Shown piece after piece: positions 1 through 9,811 of a stretch of 41,506 nucleotides of DNA. Position 1 is the first letter of the stretch; each line of letters begins with the position of its first letter. The notes beneath the pieces were generated by a model. It did not search any database and had not been told where the DNA came from. It saw only the letters and a list, made by a program, of their open reading frames with translations. This DNA is from Flavobacterium sp. (lineage in GTDB: Bacteria > Bacteroidota > Bacteroidia > Flavobacteriales > Flavobacteriaceae), in NCBI GenBank assembly GCA_018062725.1, contig JAGORP010000006.1:1-41506 (forward strand), written 5' to 3'. The translations under genes and the position numbers were made by a program.

Positions 1-2
1 TC

Positions 3-371
3 TATATTGGGTTGCACATCGATCAAAGTAAAAACTTTAGCATTCACTCTGCTTGCAAATCCGGAAATCGATTTTCTGTCAATTTGAGTAATGAAACACG
101 ATCATTAATCTTTATTAATTTATCATTAATACAGGTTTATAATATGATAAAAGATAAAATTGACGTAACCAAAACACAAATTAATGCTAACAATATTGCT
201 CATTATTTTTTTAAACTTTATCCAGATTATCCTGCCATAAGACTTGAACAAAAGCCGTATCAATATTATGTTGCTCCCACAGATAATTTTTTTCATGATG
301 CTTCAACTTTAAATAATTCAAAAATTGACATTACGATGGTGTATACTGGTGTCTTTGATCAATTTCAATAA
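3..371 (+). CDS. Partial 3' end of tandem-paralogue family protein (copy 1 of 3)
   Basis: The frame is open to the left edge, so this is the C-terminal 122 residues of a gene that starts outside the window; the first in-frame start-like codon (TTG at 12) lies in the middle of a conserved block and is not the real start. The visible part aligns without difficulty to residues 173 onward of the two following 292-residue proteins: LHIDQ matches their HNDG block, SNETR matches GNQER/SNESR, and APTDNFFHDAST matches APTDNCFHDGST. The conserved His-x-Asp and distal His are kept. It ends 15 bases before the next copy, so the three copies are probably co-transcribed. The family is not recognised; a 2-oxoglutarate/iron oxygenase-like fold is only a guess from the HxD...H pattern. 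Confidence 0.8.
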   Translation, partial: YIGLHIDQSKNFSIHSACKSGNRFSVNLSNETRSLIFINLSLIQVYNMIKDKIDVTKTQINANNIAHYFFKLYPDYPAIRLEQKPYQYYVAPTDNFFHDASTLNNSKIDITMVYTGVFDQFQ

Positions 372-386
372 ATTAGGAATTTAAGT

Positions 387-1265
387 ATGAAAATTAAAAA
401 AGGAATAATGCTTCATAATCGGCTTTCAGAAGGAATGGAATCTATTGCCATTAACTCTGGTGTAATTCATCATTCTGAACAAATACATGAAGACGTTAAT
501 TATAACGGAATTGTTTTCAAACCTAATTTTGTTGAAGAAGCCTATCTTCCCAAAAGAGACTGGAGAAAATTAAATCCAGAGGAAGTTAAAATGCTTCAAT
601 CCAATGATAAGAGAAATGATTCCAATACAATTTATTTGGGTGAAATTCCAAACGATTTAAAAAAATTATATCAAAATTTGAAACTCACCGATTGTAAGAG
701 GCGGGATGAAGTTTTTGCTAGATTTAGAAACAATGAAAAGGCTACAATCGAGTTAAATGCTGCTATGGCTCAATTTTTAAAGACGGTGGCAAATAACAAA
801 CCTTTTAAAATTCATTTTCTGGGCTCAAATTTCCCTAATTTAGAAGTTGTTGCCTGTGATACTATGGTTTTGCCAAAAGGATATACCGAAAAAGATTTCA
901 AATTTCTTGGTATTCATAATGATGGTACTCAGTATGTATCTACTTATAAGTTGCGTACTTCTGGAAACAGATTGACCATAAATTTAGGAAATCAAGAGCG
1001 TTATTTTTTCTTTATCAATATTACTTTAACCCAGGCATTAAATATGCTAAAAAAGAAAGTCAACCTTCAGGAACAGGATATAGATATCACCAATATCGCC
1101 AAATATTTTTTCAAATATTTCCCTGATTATCCTGTGATTAAGATAAAACAAAAACCTTATCAATTTTATATAGCACCAACAGATAATTGTTTTCATGATG
1201 GATCAACATTAGGAAACACAACTTTAGATACAATCATAGTTTACTTTGGGGCTTTTCAATTTTAA
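387..1265 (+). CDS. Tandem-paralogue family protein, unknown function (copy 2 of 3)
   Basis: A 292-residue protein with no signal peptide or membrane segment, so probably cytoplasmic. It aligns end to end without a gap to the next gene: shared blocks are KKGIM near the N-terminus, KRDWRKL at 56-62, YLGEIP at 83-88, ACDT at 156-159, HNDG at 177-180, R205, KYFPDYPV at 243-250 and APTDNCFHDGST at 263-274. H177, D179 and H270 have the order and spacing of an HxD...H facial triad as used by 2-oxoglutarate/Fe(II) oxygenases, but the family is not recognised and no obvious arginine follows the distal His. The ATG is 15 bases after the previous stop. Function unknown; oxygenase-like chemistry is inference. 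Confidence 0.85.
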   Translation: MKIKKGIMLHNRLSEGMESIAINSGVIHHSEQIHEDVNYNGIVFKPNFVEEAYLPKRDWRKLNPEEVKMLQSNDKRNDSNTIYLGEIPNDLKKLYQNLKLTDCKRRDEVFARFRNNEKATIELNAAMAQFLKTVANNKPFKIHFLGSNFPNLEVVACDTMVLPKGYTEKDFKFLGIHNDGTQYVSTYKLRTSGNRLTINLGNQERYFFFINITLTQALNMLKKKVNLQEQDIDITNIAKYFFKYFPDYPVIKIKQKPYQFYIAPTDNCFHDGSTLGNTTLDTIIVYFGAFQF

Positions 1266-1292
1266 CTGTTTAACGATTTATTTACTAATAAA

Positions 1293-2171
1293 ATGAAACT
1301 AAAAAGAGGGATAATGATACAAAATCAATTATCAGAGAACTATGATGTAGTACGTATAAATTCTGGATCGGTTTTTCATAATGAAAGAATCCCCGAAACC
1401 GTAAATTTCAATGGATATCAATATACTCCTCAGTATAATGATGATGCTTATATAGTAAAAAGAGACTGGAGAAAATTAACTACTAATGAAAAAAAAGTAC
1501 TTTCTCCTTCTGGAAATTGTAATGATTACAATACCGTGTATTTAGGGGAAATTCCGAAGGATCTTACCTCGTGTTTTGAAGACTTAAAATTAAGCAATTC
1601 AAATACTAGAGACGAAGTGTTGCAAAAGTTTAGCCAAGACCCTCAAAAAACAAAAGAATTAAGTGTAAAACTAGATGCTTTCTTATCAAAATATGCCAAT
1701 AAAAAACCATATCATTTCCATTGTATTGGGGTGAATCATCCAAATATTGAAATGGTTGCTTGTGATACTACTAAATTAGCTTCCAATTTCAAACCAAGTG
1801 ATGTACAATTTATGGGTTTGCACAATGACGGGACAAAATTAATGACTATTCATACCGCACATAAATTTGGAAATCGAATTTCAATAAATTTAAGTAACGA
1901 ATCTCGGTCTTTTATTTTTGTCAATCTTTCTATGATTCAGGCTTTTAATATGTTAAAAAAGAAAGTAAATGTAATGAAGGATGAAGTTAACATTGCTAAC
2001 ATACCACAGTACTTTTTTAAATATTTCCCAGATTATCCTGTTTTAAAAATCGACCTTAAACCTTATCAATACTATATTGCTCCGACAGACAATTGCTTTC
2101 ATGATGGTTCAACTCTTGGAAATGTGAATTTAGATATCTGTCTCGTTTATTTTGGGTCATTTCAAAACTAG
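1293..2171 (+). CDS. Tandem-paralogue family protein, unknown function (copy 3 of 3)
   Basis: A 292-residue protein, exactly the same length as the preceding copy and colinear with it, including H177, D179, R205 and H270. The C-terminal third (about residues 140-292) is more alike between the copies than the N-terminal half, which points to the C-terminal part as the functional core. It starts 27 bases after the stop of copy 2 and is followed by a weak hairpin terminator, so it is probably the last gene of the cluster. No signal peptide, membrane segment or known catalytic signature other than the HxD...H pattern is visible. Not recognised as a named family. Confidence 0.85.
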   Translation: MKLKRGIMIQNQLSENYDVVRINSGSVFHNERIPETVNFNGYQYTPQYNDDAYIVKRDWRKLTTNEKKVLSPSGNCNDYNTVYLGEIPKDLTSCFEDLKLSNSNTRDEVLQKFSQDPQKTKELSVKLDAFLSKYANKKPYHFHCIGVNHPNIEMVACDTTKLASNFKPSDVQFMGLHNDGTKLMTIHTAHKFGNRISINLSNESRSFIFVNLSMIQAFNMLKKKVNVMKDEVNIANIPQYFFKYFPDYPVLKIDLKPYQYYIAPTDNCFHDGSTLGNVNLDICLVYFGSFQN

Positions 2172-2327
2172 TCTAGTTAAGCTGTTTTTAAGTCGTATTA
2201 TTTAGGATTCGGAATTAATCTTGTGCCGTTATAGCTACTCATCAAATGATTTGAAATGTTTACTTGATTGATAATCATGTTTCCTTCTCGTTTATTTAGG
2301 AGTTGAGGGGACAACTTTCTAGATACA

Positions 2328-2356
2328 AAACCTCTCAGAAATGAAAGGTTTTTTTA
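2328..2356 (+). terminator. Weak rho-independent terminator after the paralogue cluster
   Basis: A short stem, AAACCT at 2328-2333 with AGGTTT at 2346-2351, is followed by a run of T. A second small hairpin (AGTTG at 2301-2305 with CAACT at 2312-2316) lies just before it. The stem is only six pairs, so the call is moderate. Confidence 0.45.
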
Positions 2357-2375
2357 TTGCTGTTAATAACAATTT

Positions 2376-2406
2376 TTGATTTCTACAATACTAAAACGTA
2401 CTTTTG
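2376..2406 (+). promoter_or_regulatory. Bacteroidota-type promoter for dnaE
   Basis: TTG at 2376-2378, a 20-base spacer, then TACTTTTG at 2399-2406 fits the -33/-7 consensus of Bacteroidota (TTG, 17-23 bases, TAnnTTTG). The ATG of dnaE is 42 bases downstream of the -7 element. Confidence 0.75.
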
Positions 2407-2448
2407 AAAATTCAATTTTTTGGAATTTTGATATTGTAATTTCACCCT

Positions 2449-5400
2449 ATGTATTTAATCTTCGATACCGAAACCACCGGATTACCACGCAGTTGGTCGG
2501 CACCCATTACCGATACCGATAACTGGCCGCGTTGTATACAAATTGCCTGGCAATTGCACGACGAAATGGGTAATCTTATCGAACATCAGGATTATTTGGT
2601 TAAACCGGACGGATTTAACATTCCCTATGATGCGGAACGTATTCACGGAATTTCGACCGAATTGGCCATGGAACAAGGAATTTCTTTGCAAGAGGTTTTA
2701 GAAAAATTCAATATTGCGCTGTCAAAAACCAAATATATTGTAGGTCAAAATGTAGGCTTTGATGTCAATATTATGGGTTGTGAATTTCACCGTGCCGGAA
2801 TCGCTTCCGATATGGTTAAAATGCCCGTTTTAGATACTTGTACCGAAGTCACGGCAAGTTTACTTCAACTTCCTGGAGGTCGTGGTGGAAAATTTAAATT
2901 ACCAACCCTAACCGAATTACATCAGTATCTTTTTAATCATCCTTTCGCAGAAGCACACAACGCTACTGCCGACGTAGAAGCAACTACGCGTTGTTTTCTC
3001 GAATTAATTAAACGAGAGGTTTTTACTAAGGAAGAACTGGATGTAACCGAAGATTATTTTGTCGATTTTCGTCGAAATCATCCTCAAGAAATCCAGTTAA
3101 TCGGATTAAAACACATCAATCTTAAAGCGGCTTCCGAAGAAATTCGAAAACGATTAGCACAAATAAAGCAGGAAGAAGTAGTTGTTCCTGTTTCGGAAGA
3201 AAGCATCAAGGATTTAGAACATGCTTCTTTTGCGCACTTACACAATCATACCCAGTTTTCGGTATTGCAATCTACTATTGCCATTCCGAGTTTGGTAGCG
3301 GCGGCGGTTAAAAATAAAATGAAAGCGGTGGCGATGACCGACACTGGAAACATGATGGGGGCTTTTCATTTTGTGAGTGCTGTTTTCAATCATAACAAAG
3401 CGGCCAAAGCCAAAAATGAAGAAGCGATTGCTAATGGTGAAGTTCCTACGGAAACAGAAGTAAAGCCTATTGTGGGTTGCGAGTTTAATGTTTGTCAGAA
3501 TCATAAAGATAAATCTCAAAAAGACAATGGCTATCAAATTGTATTGCTGGCCAAAAATAAAAAAGGCTATCATAACTTAGCCAAAATGTCATCTATTGCG
3601 TATACCGATGGATTTTATTATGTGCCAAGAATTGATAGAAGTATAATCGAAAAATACAAAGAGGATATCATTGTTTTATCTGGAAATCTCTACGGTGAAA
3701 TTCCAAGTAAAATTTTAAATATTGGTGAAAATCAAGCGGAAGAAGCCTTGATTTGGTGGAAAGAACAGTTTGGTGAAGATTTCTACATCGAAGTCATGCG
3801 CCACAATCAAGAAGACGAAAATCGCGTGAATCAATCGTTAATTTCCTTGGCTAAAAAGCATGGTGTTAAATTGGTAGCTACCAATAATACCTATTATGTT
3901 GCCAAAGATGATGCCAATGCCCATGATATTTTATTGTGTGTAAAAGATGGTGAAAAACAAGCGACACCTATTGGTCGTGGTCGTGGTTATCGCTACGGAT
4001 TGCCAAATCAGGAATATTATTTCAAATCGGAAAATGAGATGAAAAAGCTCTTTGCCGATTTGCCAGAAGCCATTGTCACCATTCAAGAAATTGTTGATAA
4101 AGTGGAGGCGTATTCTTTGTTTAGAGATGTCTTGCTACCTAAATTTAACATTCCTGAAGAATTTTTAGTTCCAGAAGATGAGGTTGATGGTGGTGTTCGA
4201 GGCGAAAATGCCTATTTGAGACATTTAACCATGGTGGGGGCGCAAAAAAGATACGGAGAAATCACTCCAGACATTCAAGACCGTTTGGATTTTGAGTTAC
4301 TGACGATTTCCAACTCTGGGTATCCGGGTTATTTCTTAATTGTTCAGGATTTCATCGCCGAAGCCCGAAAAATGGATGTGTCTGTTGGGCCAGGTCGTGG
4401 ATCGGCAGCGGGTTCGGCAGTAGCCTACTGTTTGGGAATTACGAACATTGACCCGATCAAATACGATTTGCTTTTTGAGCGTTTCCTAAATCCGGATCGT
4501 GTGTCGATGCCCGATATTGATATCGATTTTGATGACGAAGGTCGGGGTCGTGTCATGGACTACGTAATCAATAAATACGGAAAAAACCAAGTAGCACAGA
4601 TTATTACCTATGGGAAAATGGCGACAAAATCAGCGATTCGTGATACCGCCCGTGTGTTGGATTTACCGCTTTTTGAAGCCGATAGAATTGCCAAATTAAT
4701 TCCAGGAATGATGCCATCCAAATGGAATTTAGCGCGTTTCTTATCCGAAAAAGAAGAAGATGTAAAGAAAGCGCTTCGTTCAGATGAATTTGATCGCGTG
4801 AAGGAATTAATAGCGATTGCCAATGAAGGAGAACTTTCTGGCGAAACCATCCAACAAGCCAAAGTATTAGAAGGTTCACTTCGAAATACGGGTATTCATG
4901 CCTGTGGTGTGATTATTACACCAAGCGATATTACCAATTTCGTTCCGGTTACGACGGCGAAAGATTCCGATTTATACGTGACACAGTTCGACAACTCGGT
5001 GGCCGAAAGTGCGGGATTGTTAAAAATGGACTTCTTGGGTCTGAAGACCCTAACCTTGATAAAAGACACCGTCAAATTGGTAAAATACCGAACAGGAATT
5101 GTTCTTGATCCGGATACTTTTCCTATAGATGATGTCAAAACATACGAATTATTCCAACGCGGTGAAACGGTAGGGATTTTCCAGTACGAATCACCCGGAA
5201 TGCAAAAGTATATGAAAGATCTGAAGCCTACGGTTTTCGGAGATTTGATTGCGATGAATGCCTTGTATCGCCCGGGACCGTTGGAATATATTCCGTCTTT
5301 CGTAAAAAGAAAAAACGGAGAAGAAGCAATTGCCTACGATTTAGATGCTTGTGAAGAATACCTGGCCGAAACCTACGGAATCACCGTATACCAAGAGCAG

Positions 5401-6990
5401 GTAATGCTTTTGTCGCAAAAATTGGCCAACTTTACTAAAGGTGATGCCGACGTCTTGCGTAAAGCAATGGGTAAAAAAGACCGTGCTACGCTTGATAAAA
5501 TGAAGCCTAAGTTTATCGAACAAGCCGTTGCTAACGGACATAATGCAGAAACCTTAGATAAAATCTGGAAAGACTGGGAAGCGTTTGCAAGTTATGCTTT
5601 TAATAAATCGCACTCAACCTGTTATGCATGGATTGCTTACCAAACGGCTTATTTAAAAGCACACTATCCAGCCGAATATATGGCGGCAGTACTCTCCAAT
5701 AATATGAATGATATCAAACAGGTGTCGTTCTTTATGGAAGAATGTAAACGTATGGGATTGCAAGTATTAGGTCCAGATGTAAATGAGTCGTTTTATAAGT
5801 TTACCGTAAATGAAAATTATGCGGTTCGCTTCGGAATTGGAGCAGTGAAAGGTGTTGGGGAAGGTGCGGTAAATACGATTGTTGAAAAGAGAAGTGAAGG
5901 TCCTTATAAATCTATTTTCGACTTGGCCAAGCGAATTGATTTGCGAGCTGCGAACAAAAAAGCTTTTGAAAATTTAGCCTTAGCTGGTGGTTTCGATTGT
6001 TTTACCAATACACACCGGGCCCAGTATTTTCACCACGATGGCGACAATATTACCTTTTTGGAAAAAGCTATTCGTTATGGTTCAAAATCGCAAGAAAATG
6101 AAAATTCTTCGCAAGTAAGTTTATTTGGAGATGCTTCGGAAGTGCAAATAGCCGAGCCTACCGTTCCGCCTTGTGAAGAATGGCATACTATGGAAAAACT
6201 CGCCAGAGAAAAAGAAGTAGTTGGAATTTACATTTCGGGACATCCATTAGACGATTACCGCTTTGAAATGAAATATTTCTGTAATACCAAATTAGATGCT
6301 TTAAAAAATTTAGAGCCTTATGTGGGTAAAAACCTGACTTTTGGCGGAATTGTAAGTAATGTGCAGCACCGTACGGCCAAAAACGGTAAGGGTTGGGCAA
6401 CTTTTAATGTGGAAGGTTATGATGAAAGTTTTGAATTCCGAATTTTTGACGAAGAATACTTGAAATTCCGACATTTTTTAGTCCAAAATCAGTTTGTTTT
6501 CTTTAAAATTAATGTCCGTGAAGGCTGGGTGAATCGCGAAACTGGTAAAAAAAGTGACGCGAGAATGCAATTTTTGGAAGCCAAAATGCTAGCGGATGTG
6601 TTGACGAGTTTTGCCAAAAAAATAATCATTCATTTGGATATAAAAGACTTGCGTGAAGACTTAATTGCGCGACTAAATGCTGTTTTTGAAGCCAATAAAG
6701 GGGACAATACCGTTTCTTTTGAAATCATGGAATTGGAAACAGTTACAAAGCAAATTGAAATCGCTTCGGGACCAGTAGAAATGGAAGAAATGACAGAGGA
6801 TACGGTTGCAGAATCGAATGAAGAAAATACGGAAGAAATCACCGAAAGTCTTCCATCTGTTTTAACCGAAGTCGAAGAAACACGCGTGGTGAATAAAATT
6901 TCGATGAATAGTCGCAAACTGAAAATTAAAATTTCAAGCGAACTACTGCAAGAATTGGAAAAAATGCAATTGAATTTTAAATTGAATTAA
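2449..6990 (+). CDS. dnaE: DNA polymerase III alpha subunit with N-terminal proofreading exonuclease
   Basis: Replicative DNA polymerase catalytic subunit, 1513 residues, longer than the roughly 1160 of E. coli DnaE because a DEDD exonuclease is fused at the N-terminus (FDTET at 5-9 giving D6 and E8; HNATAD giving H170 and D175). The PHP domain begins at HLHNH, 263-267. The polymerase core carries GPGRGSAAGS and the catalytic PDIDIDF at 688-694. A QVSLFG sequence from residue 1222 fits a beta-clamp binding motif and is followed by an OB-fold region. The C-terminus is acidic and then basic (about 1430-1513). The start is supported by the FDTET motif beginning at residue 5 and by the promoter. 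Its last 14 bases overlap the 3' end of the convergent histidine kinase gene. The fusion has the polymerase carry its own proofreading. Confidence 0.97.
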   Translation: MYLIFDTETTGLPRSWSAPITDTDNWPRCIQIAWQLHDEMGNLIEHQDYLVKPDGFNIPYDAERIHGISTELAMEQGISLQEVLEKFNIALSKTKYIVGQNVGFDVNIMGCEFHRAGIASDMVKMPVLDTCTEVTASLLQLPGGRGGKFKLPTLTELHQYLFNHPFAEAHNATADVEATTRCFLELIKREVFTKEELDVTEDYFVDFRRNHPQEIQLIGLKHINLKAASEEIRKRLAQIKQEEVVVPVSEESIKDLEHASFAHLHNHTQFSVLQSTIAIPSLVAAAVKNKMKAVAMTDTGNMMGAFHFVSAVFNHNKAAKAKNEEAIANGEVPTETEVKPIVGCEFNVCQNHKDKSQKDNGYQIVLLAKNKKGYHNLAKMSSIAYTDGFYYVPRIDRSIIEKYKEDIIVLSGNLYGEIPSKILNIGENQAEEALIWWKEQFGEDFYIEVMRHNQEDENRVNQSLISLAKKHGVKLVATNNTYYVAKDDANAHDILLCVKDGEKQATPIGRGRGYRYGLPNQEYYFKSENEMKKLFADLPEAIVTIQEIVDKVEAYSLFRDVLLPKFNIPEEFLVPEDEVDGGVRGENAYLRHLTMVGAQKRYGEITPDIQDRLDFELLTISNSGYPGYFLIVQDFIAEARKMDVSVGPGRGSAAGSAVAYCLGITNIDPIKYDLLFERFLNPDRVSMPDIDIDFDDEGRGRVMDYVINKYGKNQVAQIITYGKMATKSAIRDTARVLDLPLFEADRIAKLIPGMMPSKWNLARFLSEKEEDVKKALRSDEFDRVKELIAIANEGELSGETIQQAKVLEGSLRNTGIHACGVIITPSDITNFVPVTTAKDSDLYVTQFDNSVAESAGLLKMDFLGLKTLTLIKDTVKLVKYRTGIVLDPDTFPIDDVKTYELFQRGETVGIFQYESPGMQKYMKDLKPTVFGDLIAMNALYRPGPLEYIPSFVKRKNGEEAIAYDLDACEEYLAETYGITVYQEQVMLLSQKLANFTKGDADVLRKAMGKKDRATLDKMKPKFIEQAVANGHNAETLDKIWKDWEAFASYAFNKSHSTCYAWIAYQTAYLKAHYPAEYMAAVLSNNMNDIKQVSFFMEECKRMGLQVLGPDVNESFYKFTVNENYAVRFGIGAVKGVGEGAVNTIVEKRSEGPYKSIFDLAKRIDLRAANKKAFENLALAGGFDCFTNTHRAQYFHHDGDNITFLEKAIRYGSKSQENENSSQVSLFGDASEVQIAEPTVPPCEEWHTMEKLAREKEVVGIYISGHPLDDYRFEMKYFCNTKLDALKNLEPYVGKNLTFGGIVSNVQHRTAKNGKGWATFNVEGYDESFEFRIFDEEYLKFRHFLVQNQFVFFKINVREGWVNRETGKKSDARMQFLEAKMLADVLTSFAKKIIIHLDIKDLREDLIARLNAVFEANKGDNTVSFEIMELETVTKQIEIASGPVEMEEMTEDTVAESNEENTEEITESLPSVLTEVEETRVVNKISMNSRKLKIKISSELLQELEKMQLNFKLN

Positions 6991-9058
6991 GACAAAGTAC
7001 AAATGTAGTGCCTTCGTTTACTTTAGAATTCACGTCAATCTTACAGTCAATCGCTTTTGCTAGATCTCGAATTAAATGCAACCCTAAGCCCGTTTTAATT
7101 CCAACCACTTCTTTGTCGTCATATAAAGCTTTAAATTGTTCGTTGGAAGCGCCTTTTCCGTTATCGGTGATAGATAAAAAGGTTTGATTATTTTCTTGCC
7201 AAGCCTTCCAAATAATACTTGGATTTTCAATTCCATCTAATGCTTTAATGGCATTTCCAGTTAAGTTTCGAATGATGGTTTTTAAGTAATTTTCGTCGGT
7301 ATTGATTTGAATGTTTTGAATGTTTTCAAAAGTAATTTGGATTTTTTCTTCACTTGAAAAATGCATCTTGGTGTCTTCAAATAATGAACGTATGGCAATA
7401 GTTGTAGGTTGTGGTTTGAAGTTTTCCATCTGACTTTTGCTCCATTGCAAAATATCTTCCATCGAATGGAGTAGGTTTTCAGCACCTGCCATTGTTTTGT
7501 CTTGCATGCGTTTAGTACTTTCTTCATCCAACATTTCTGGACTTTCTTTTTGCAATTGTAAGAAGAAAACCAAATTGGCAACTGGGCCGCGTAAATCGTG
7601 ATTTAAAATACTGAAAAATCGCGTTTTGGCTTTGTTGGCTTCGTCTAATTCGGTATTTAAAACCTGTAATTTTTCGTTAGTTTTTTTACGATTTCGACTT
7701 TGGTAAAAAAGTAAACTTCCGATGATGGCTAAAGGAAAAAGCCCGCCGATGAAGTAATACTTTTGCTTTTTAGCAGTGTCAATTTGAAGGTTCTTATTTT
7801 GTATTTCTTGTTTTTTTAAATTGTTTTGATATTTGGCTTCCATTTCGGTAATATTCTTTTTTGACACTTCAAGTAGTAATGTGTCTTTTATTTTAGAATA
7901 TTCACTCTGGTTTTCATAGGCTAATTTCCATAATCCTTTTGCTGCATAGGTTTTAGAAAGCGCTTTTTTTAACCAACTATACGCTTCTGGATCATCTTCT
8001 TTAACAATAGGTTCTGCTTTTTTTAAGTAAAACAGAGCTTTATCATATTGTTTTAAAGCGAGATAGGCTTCGCCACTCATATAATCGATACTACCGAGCA
8101 TGTATTTGCTTGCATATTTTGGAGCCAAACTTCGAGCGTGGTTAATATACTTTAAGGCAGAGTCAAATTGTTTTTTCTTATTTATTAAATAATCAGCAAT
8201 AGTTAAATCACTTGCTAAATAGGCATCCCATGCTTTGTTTTCAGCTCCCGAATTTACTAATTTGGATAATTTTTGATAGTACTTTTCAATCTCGGTAATA
8301 TCATCTTTGTTTACATAAATTGCAATGAAGTATTTGTAAACAAAGGCCATTCCTGTTTTGTAATCTTTAATATAAATTTCAGATTCTTTGATGCTTTCTA
8401 ATCCTTCATTGGTTTTTTCTATGTTCAAATAAATGTCGGTTACATTTACTAGTTTTACGCCAATGGCAATGGAGTCTTTTTTTTGACTTTTACTATTTAA
8501 TGCTTTTTTGCGAGTTTGAATTCCGTTAAGATAATACTTTAAACTTGTTTCATATTGACCTACAGATATGTAATAATCCGCTAAATTTTCTTGTAAAAGA
8601 TATTTTTGATTTTCTTGTTTTGTTGAGTCAATAATTTTTTTATAGTCTAAAATTATTCGTTCCCTTTTGTTTACTAACCCCACATTTTTATAAACATAAA
8701 GGAGTTCTTTATATAATCTGGGAGTGTTTTGTTTGTTTTTTGCTTTGTTTAAAAATTTCTCTGATTTTTCTAAATAATAAACTGCACTATCTACTTCTAT
8801 TAAATAATCAAAAGAACTTCCTAGGTAGAAATTAAAAAGGGAAAGGTTTTCAAAGTCATCCTTTTTTAGTAAAGCAAATCCTTTTCTGGCATTTTTTTTT
8901 AATGATTCTGTATTTCCATTTTCAAATAGTTCGTCACAATGGTTTACCCAAGCTTCTAGTTTTTCTTTAGAAGTTGTATATTTTGTTAGATTGGGCTCTT
9001 TTTGTCCGTAGGAAAAACATGTTATAAAAGTAAGTAGTAAAATTATCTGTTTTCTCAT
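6977..9058 (-). CDS. TPR-containing sensor histidine kinase
   Basis: Membrane histidine kinase of 693 residues. A signal peptide (MRKQIILLLTFITCFSYG) leads to a long helical periplasmic region that looks like tetratricopeptide repeats (about 30-420), then one membrane helix (about 433-452), a coiled coil and the kinase core. The phospho-acceptor box is NHDLRGP with H487. The ATP-binding domain shows an N-box (NLTGNAIKAL), DNGKG and GLGLHLI. This is the usual architecture of Bacteroidota TPR kinases paired with LytTR regulators. The gene lies downstream of the regulator, overlapping it by 4 bases (ATGA), so the two are one operon. The signal is unknown. The 3' end overlaps dnaE by 14 bases in convergent orientation. 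Confidence 0.93.
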   Translation of the reverse strand: MRKQIILLLTFITCFSYGQKEPNLTKYTTSKEKLEAWVNHCDELFENGNTESLKKNARKGFALLKKDDFENLSLFNFYLGSSFDYLIEVDSAVYYLEKSEKFLNKAKNKQNTPRLYKELLYVYKNVGLVNKRERIILDYKKIIDSTKQENQKYLLQENLADYYISVGQYETSLKYYLNGIQTRKKALNSKSQKKDSIAIGVKLVNVTDIYLNIEKTNEGLESIKESEIYIKDYKTGMAFVYKYFIAIYVNKDDITEIEKYYQKLSKLVNSGAENKAWDAYLASDLTIADYLINKKKQFDSALKYINHARSLAPKYASKYMLGSIDYMSGEAYLALKQYDKALFYLKKAEPIVKEDDPEAYSWLKKALSKTYAAKGLWKLAYENQSEYSKIKDTLLLEVSKKNITEMEAKYQNNLKKQEIQNKNLQIDTAKKQKYYFIGGLFPLAIIGSLLFYQSRNRKKTNEKLQVLNTELDEANKAKTRFFSILNHDLRGPVANLVFFLQLQKESPEMLDEESTKRMQDKTMAGAENLLHSMEDILQWSKSQMENFKPQPTTIAIRSLFEDTKMHFSSEEKIQITFENIQNIQINTDENYLKTIIRNLTGNAIKALDGIENPSIIWKAWQENNQTFLSITDNGKGASNEQFKALYDDKEVVGIKTGLGLHLIRDLAKAIDCKIDVNSKVNEGTTFVLCLNSI

Positions 9059-9759
9059 ATCACAAAATTCAAATTTCCCTTAAAACTTCTTCCAATCGGA
9101 ATGACAACATTATTTCGCAACTCTATTTCTTGACTTCCAATTTTTTGGATAAACTGCTTTTGAACGGCAAAACTTCTATGAATTCTTAAAAAAGAATTGA
9201 ATTTCTCTTCCTGTAAAATTTCTCCAAGATTTGATAAAACACAATGTCTTTTGTTTTCAGTAACTAAAATAGTATAGTTTTTTAACGCTTCGAGATATAA
9301 AATTTCATGTAATTTGACCTTAATTTGATCGTGTCCGGTTTTTACATAAACAGTATCACCGCCCAAACTTGCTTCAAACAAATCGACTTTGGTTCGAATT
9401 TCCATAAATTCCGCAAGACGGTGCATCATTTGCTCAAAACGCGGAAATTTGAATGGTTTTACAATAAAATCTAAGGTTTGCAATTCGAAGGTTTCGGCAG
9501 CACTTTCAGAATGCGAAGAGATAAAAACGCATACTGGAATTTCTAAGGCTTTGCGTCGTAATTCCAATCCAGAAGCGCCAGGCATTTCAATGTCTAAAAA
9601 AACGACTTCTACCGTATTGTTTTCTAAAAAGGCAAGTGCCTTTTCTGCAGAATCAAAAACACCAACCACATTAAGAATGGAGAATCTTTTTGCGTAGGAT
9701 AGCACAACGAGTCTATCCATCTCGTCATCATCAACAATTACGCAGTTAAATGGCTTCAT
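9055..9759 (-). CDS. LytTR-family response regulator
   Basis: Response regulator of 234 residues. The receiver domain (about 1-120) has the acidic DDD at 10-12, phospho-acceptor D56 in FLDIEMPG, and K101 in VKPF. The LytTR DNA-binding domain covers about 132-232 (LHEILYLEALKNYTILVTEN..., FLRIHRSFAV). It should bind DNA when phosphorylated by the kinase encoded immediately downstream (ATGA overlap). It is divergent from the secreted adhesin gene at 9911, and a 44-base block repeated before that gene and before 13406 is a plausible target. A -7 element (TATATTTG on the minus strand at 9776-9783) lies just before the ATG. Target assignment is inference; family assignment is firm. Confidence 0.94.
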   Translation of the reverse strand: MKPFNCVIVDDDEMDRLVVLSYAKRFSILNVVGVFDSAEKALAFLENNTVEVVFLDIEMPGASGLELRRKALEIPVCVFISSHSESAAETFELQTLDFIVKPFKFPRFEQMMHRLAEFMEIRTKVDLFEASLGGDTVYVKTGHDQIKVKLHEILYLEALKNYTILVTENKRHCVLSNLGEILQEEKFNSFLRIHRSFAVQKQFIQKIGSQEIELRNNVVIPIGRSFKGNLNFVI

Positions 9760-9775
9760 TCAGTAGTATTTTGTT

Positions 9776-9783
9776 CAAATATA
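9776..9783 (-). promoter_or_regulatory. -7 promoter element of the LytTR/kinase operon
   Basis: The minus strand reads TATATTTG, a match to TAnnTTTG, 16 bases before the regulator ATG. No convincing TTG element at the right distance was found. Confidence 0.5.
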
Positions 9784-9811
9784 AATATTTTTCAGTTAAC
9801 GATTGTTGTTT

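Noticed and set aside
9389..9697. A 102-codon frame antisense to the LytTR regulator
   Set aside because: It is the opposite strand of a clear coding region with no independent signal.
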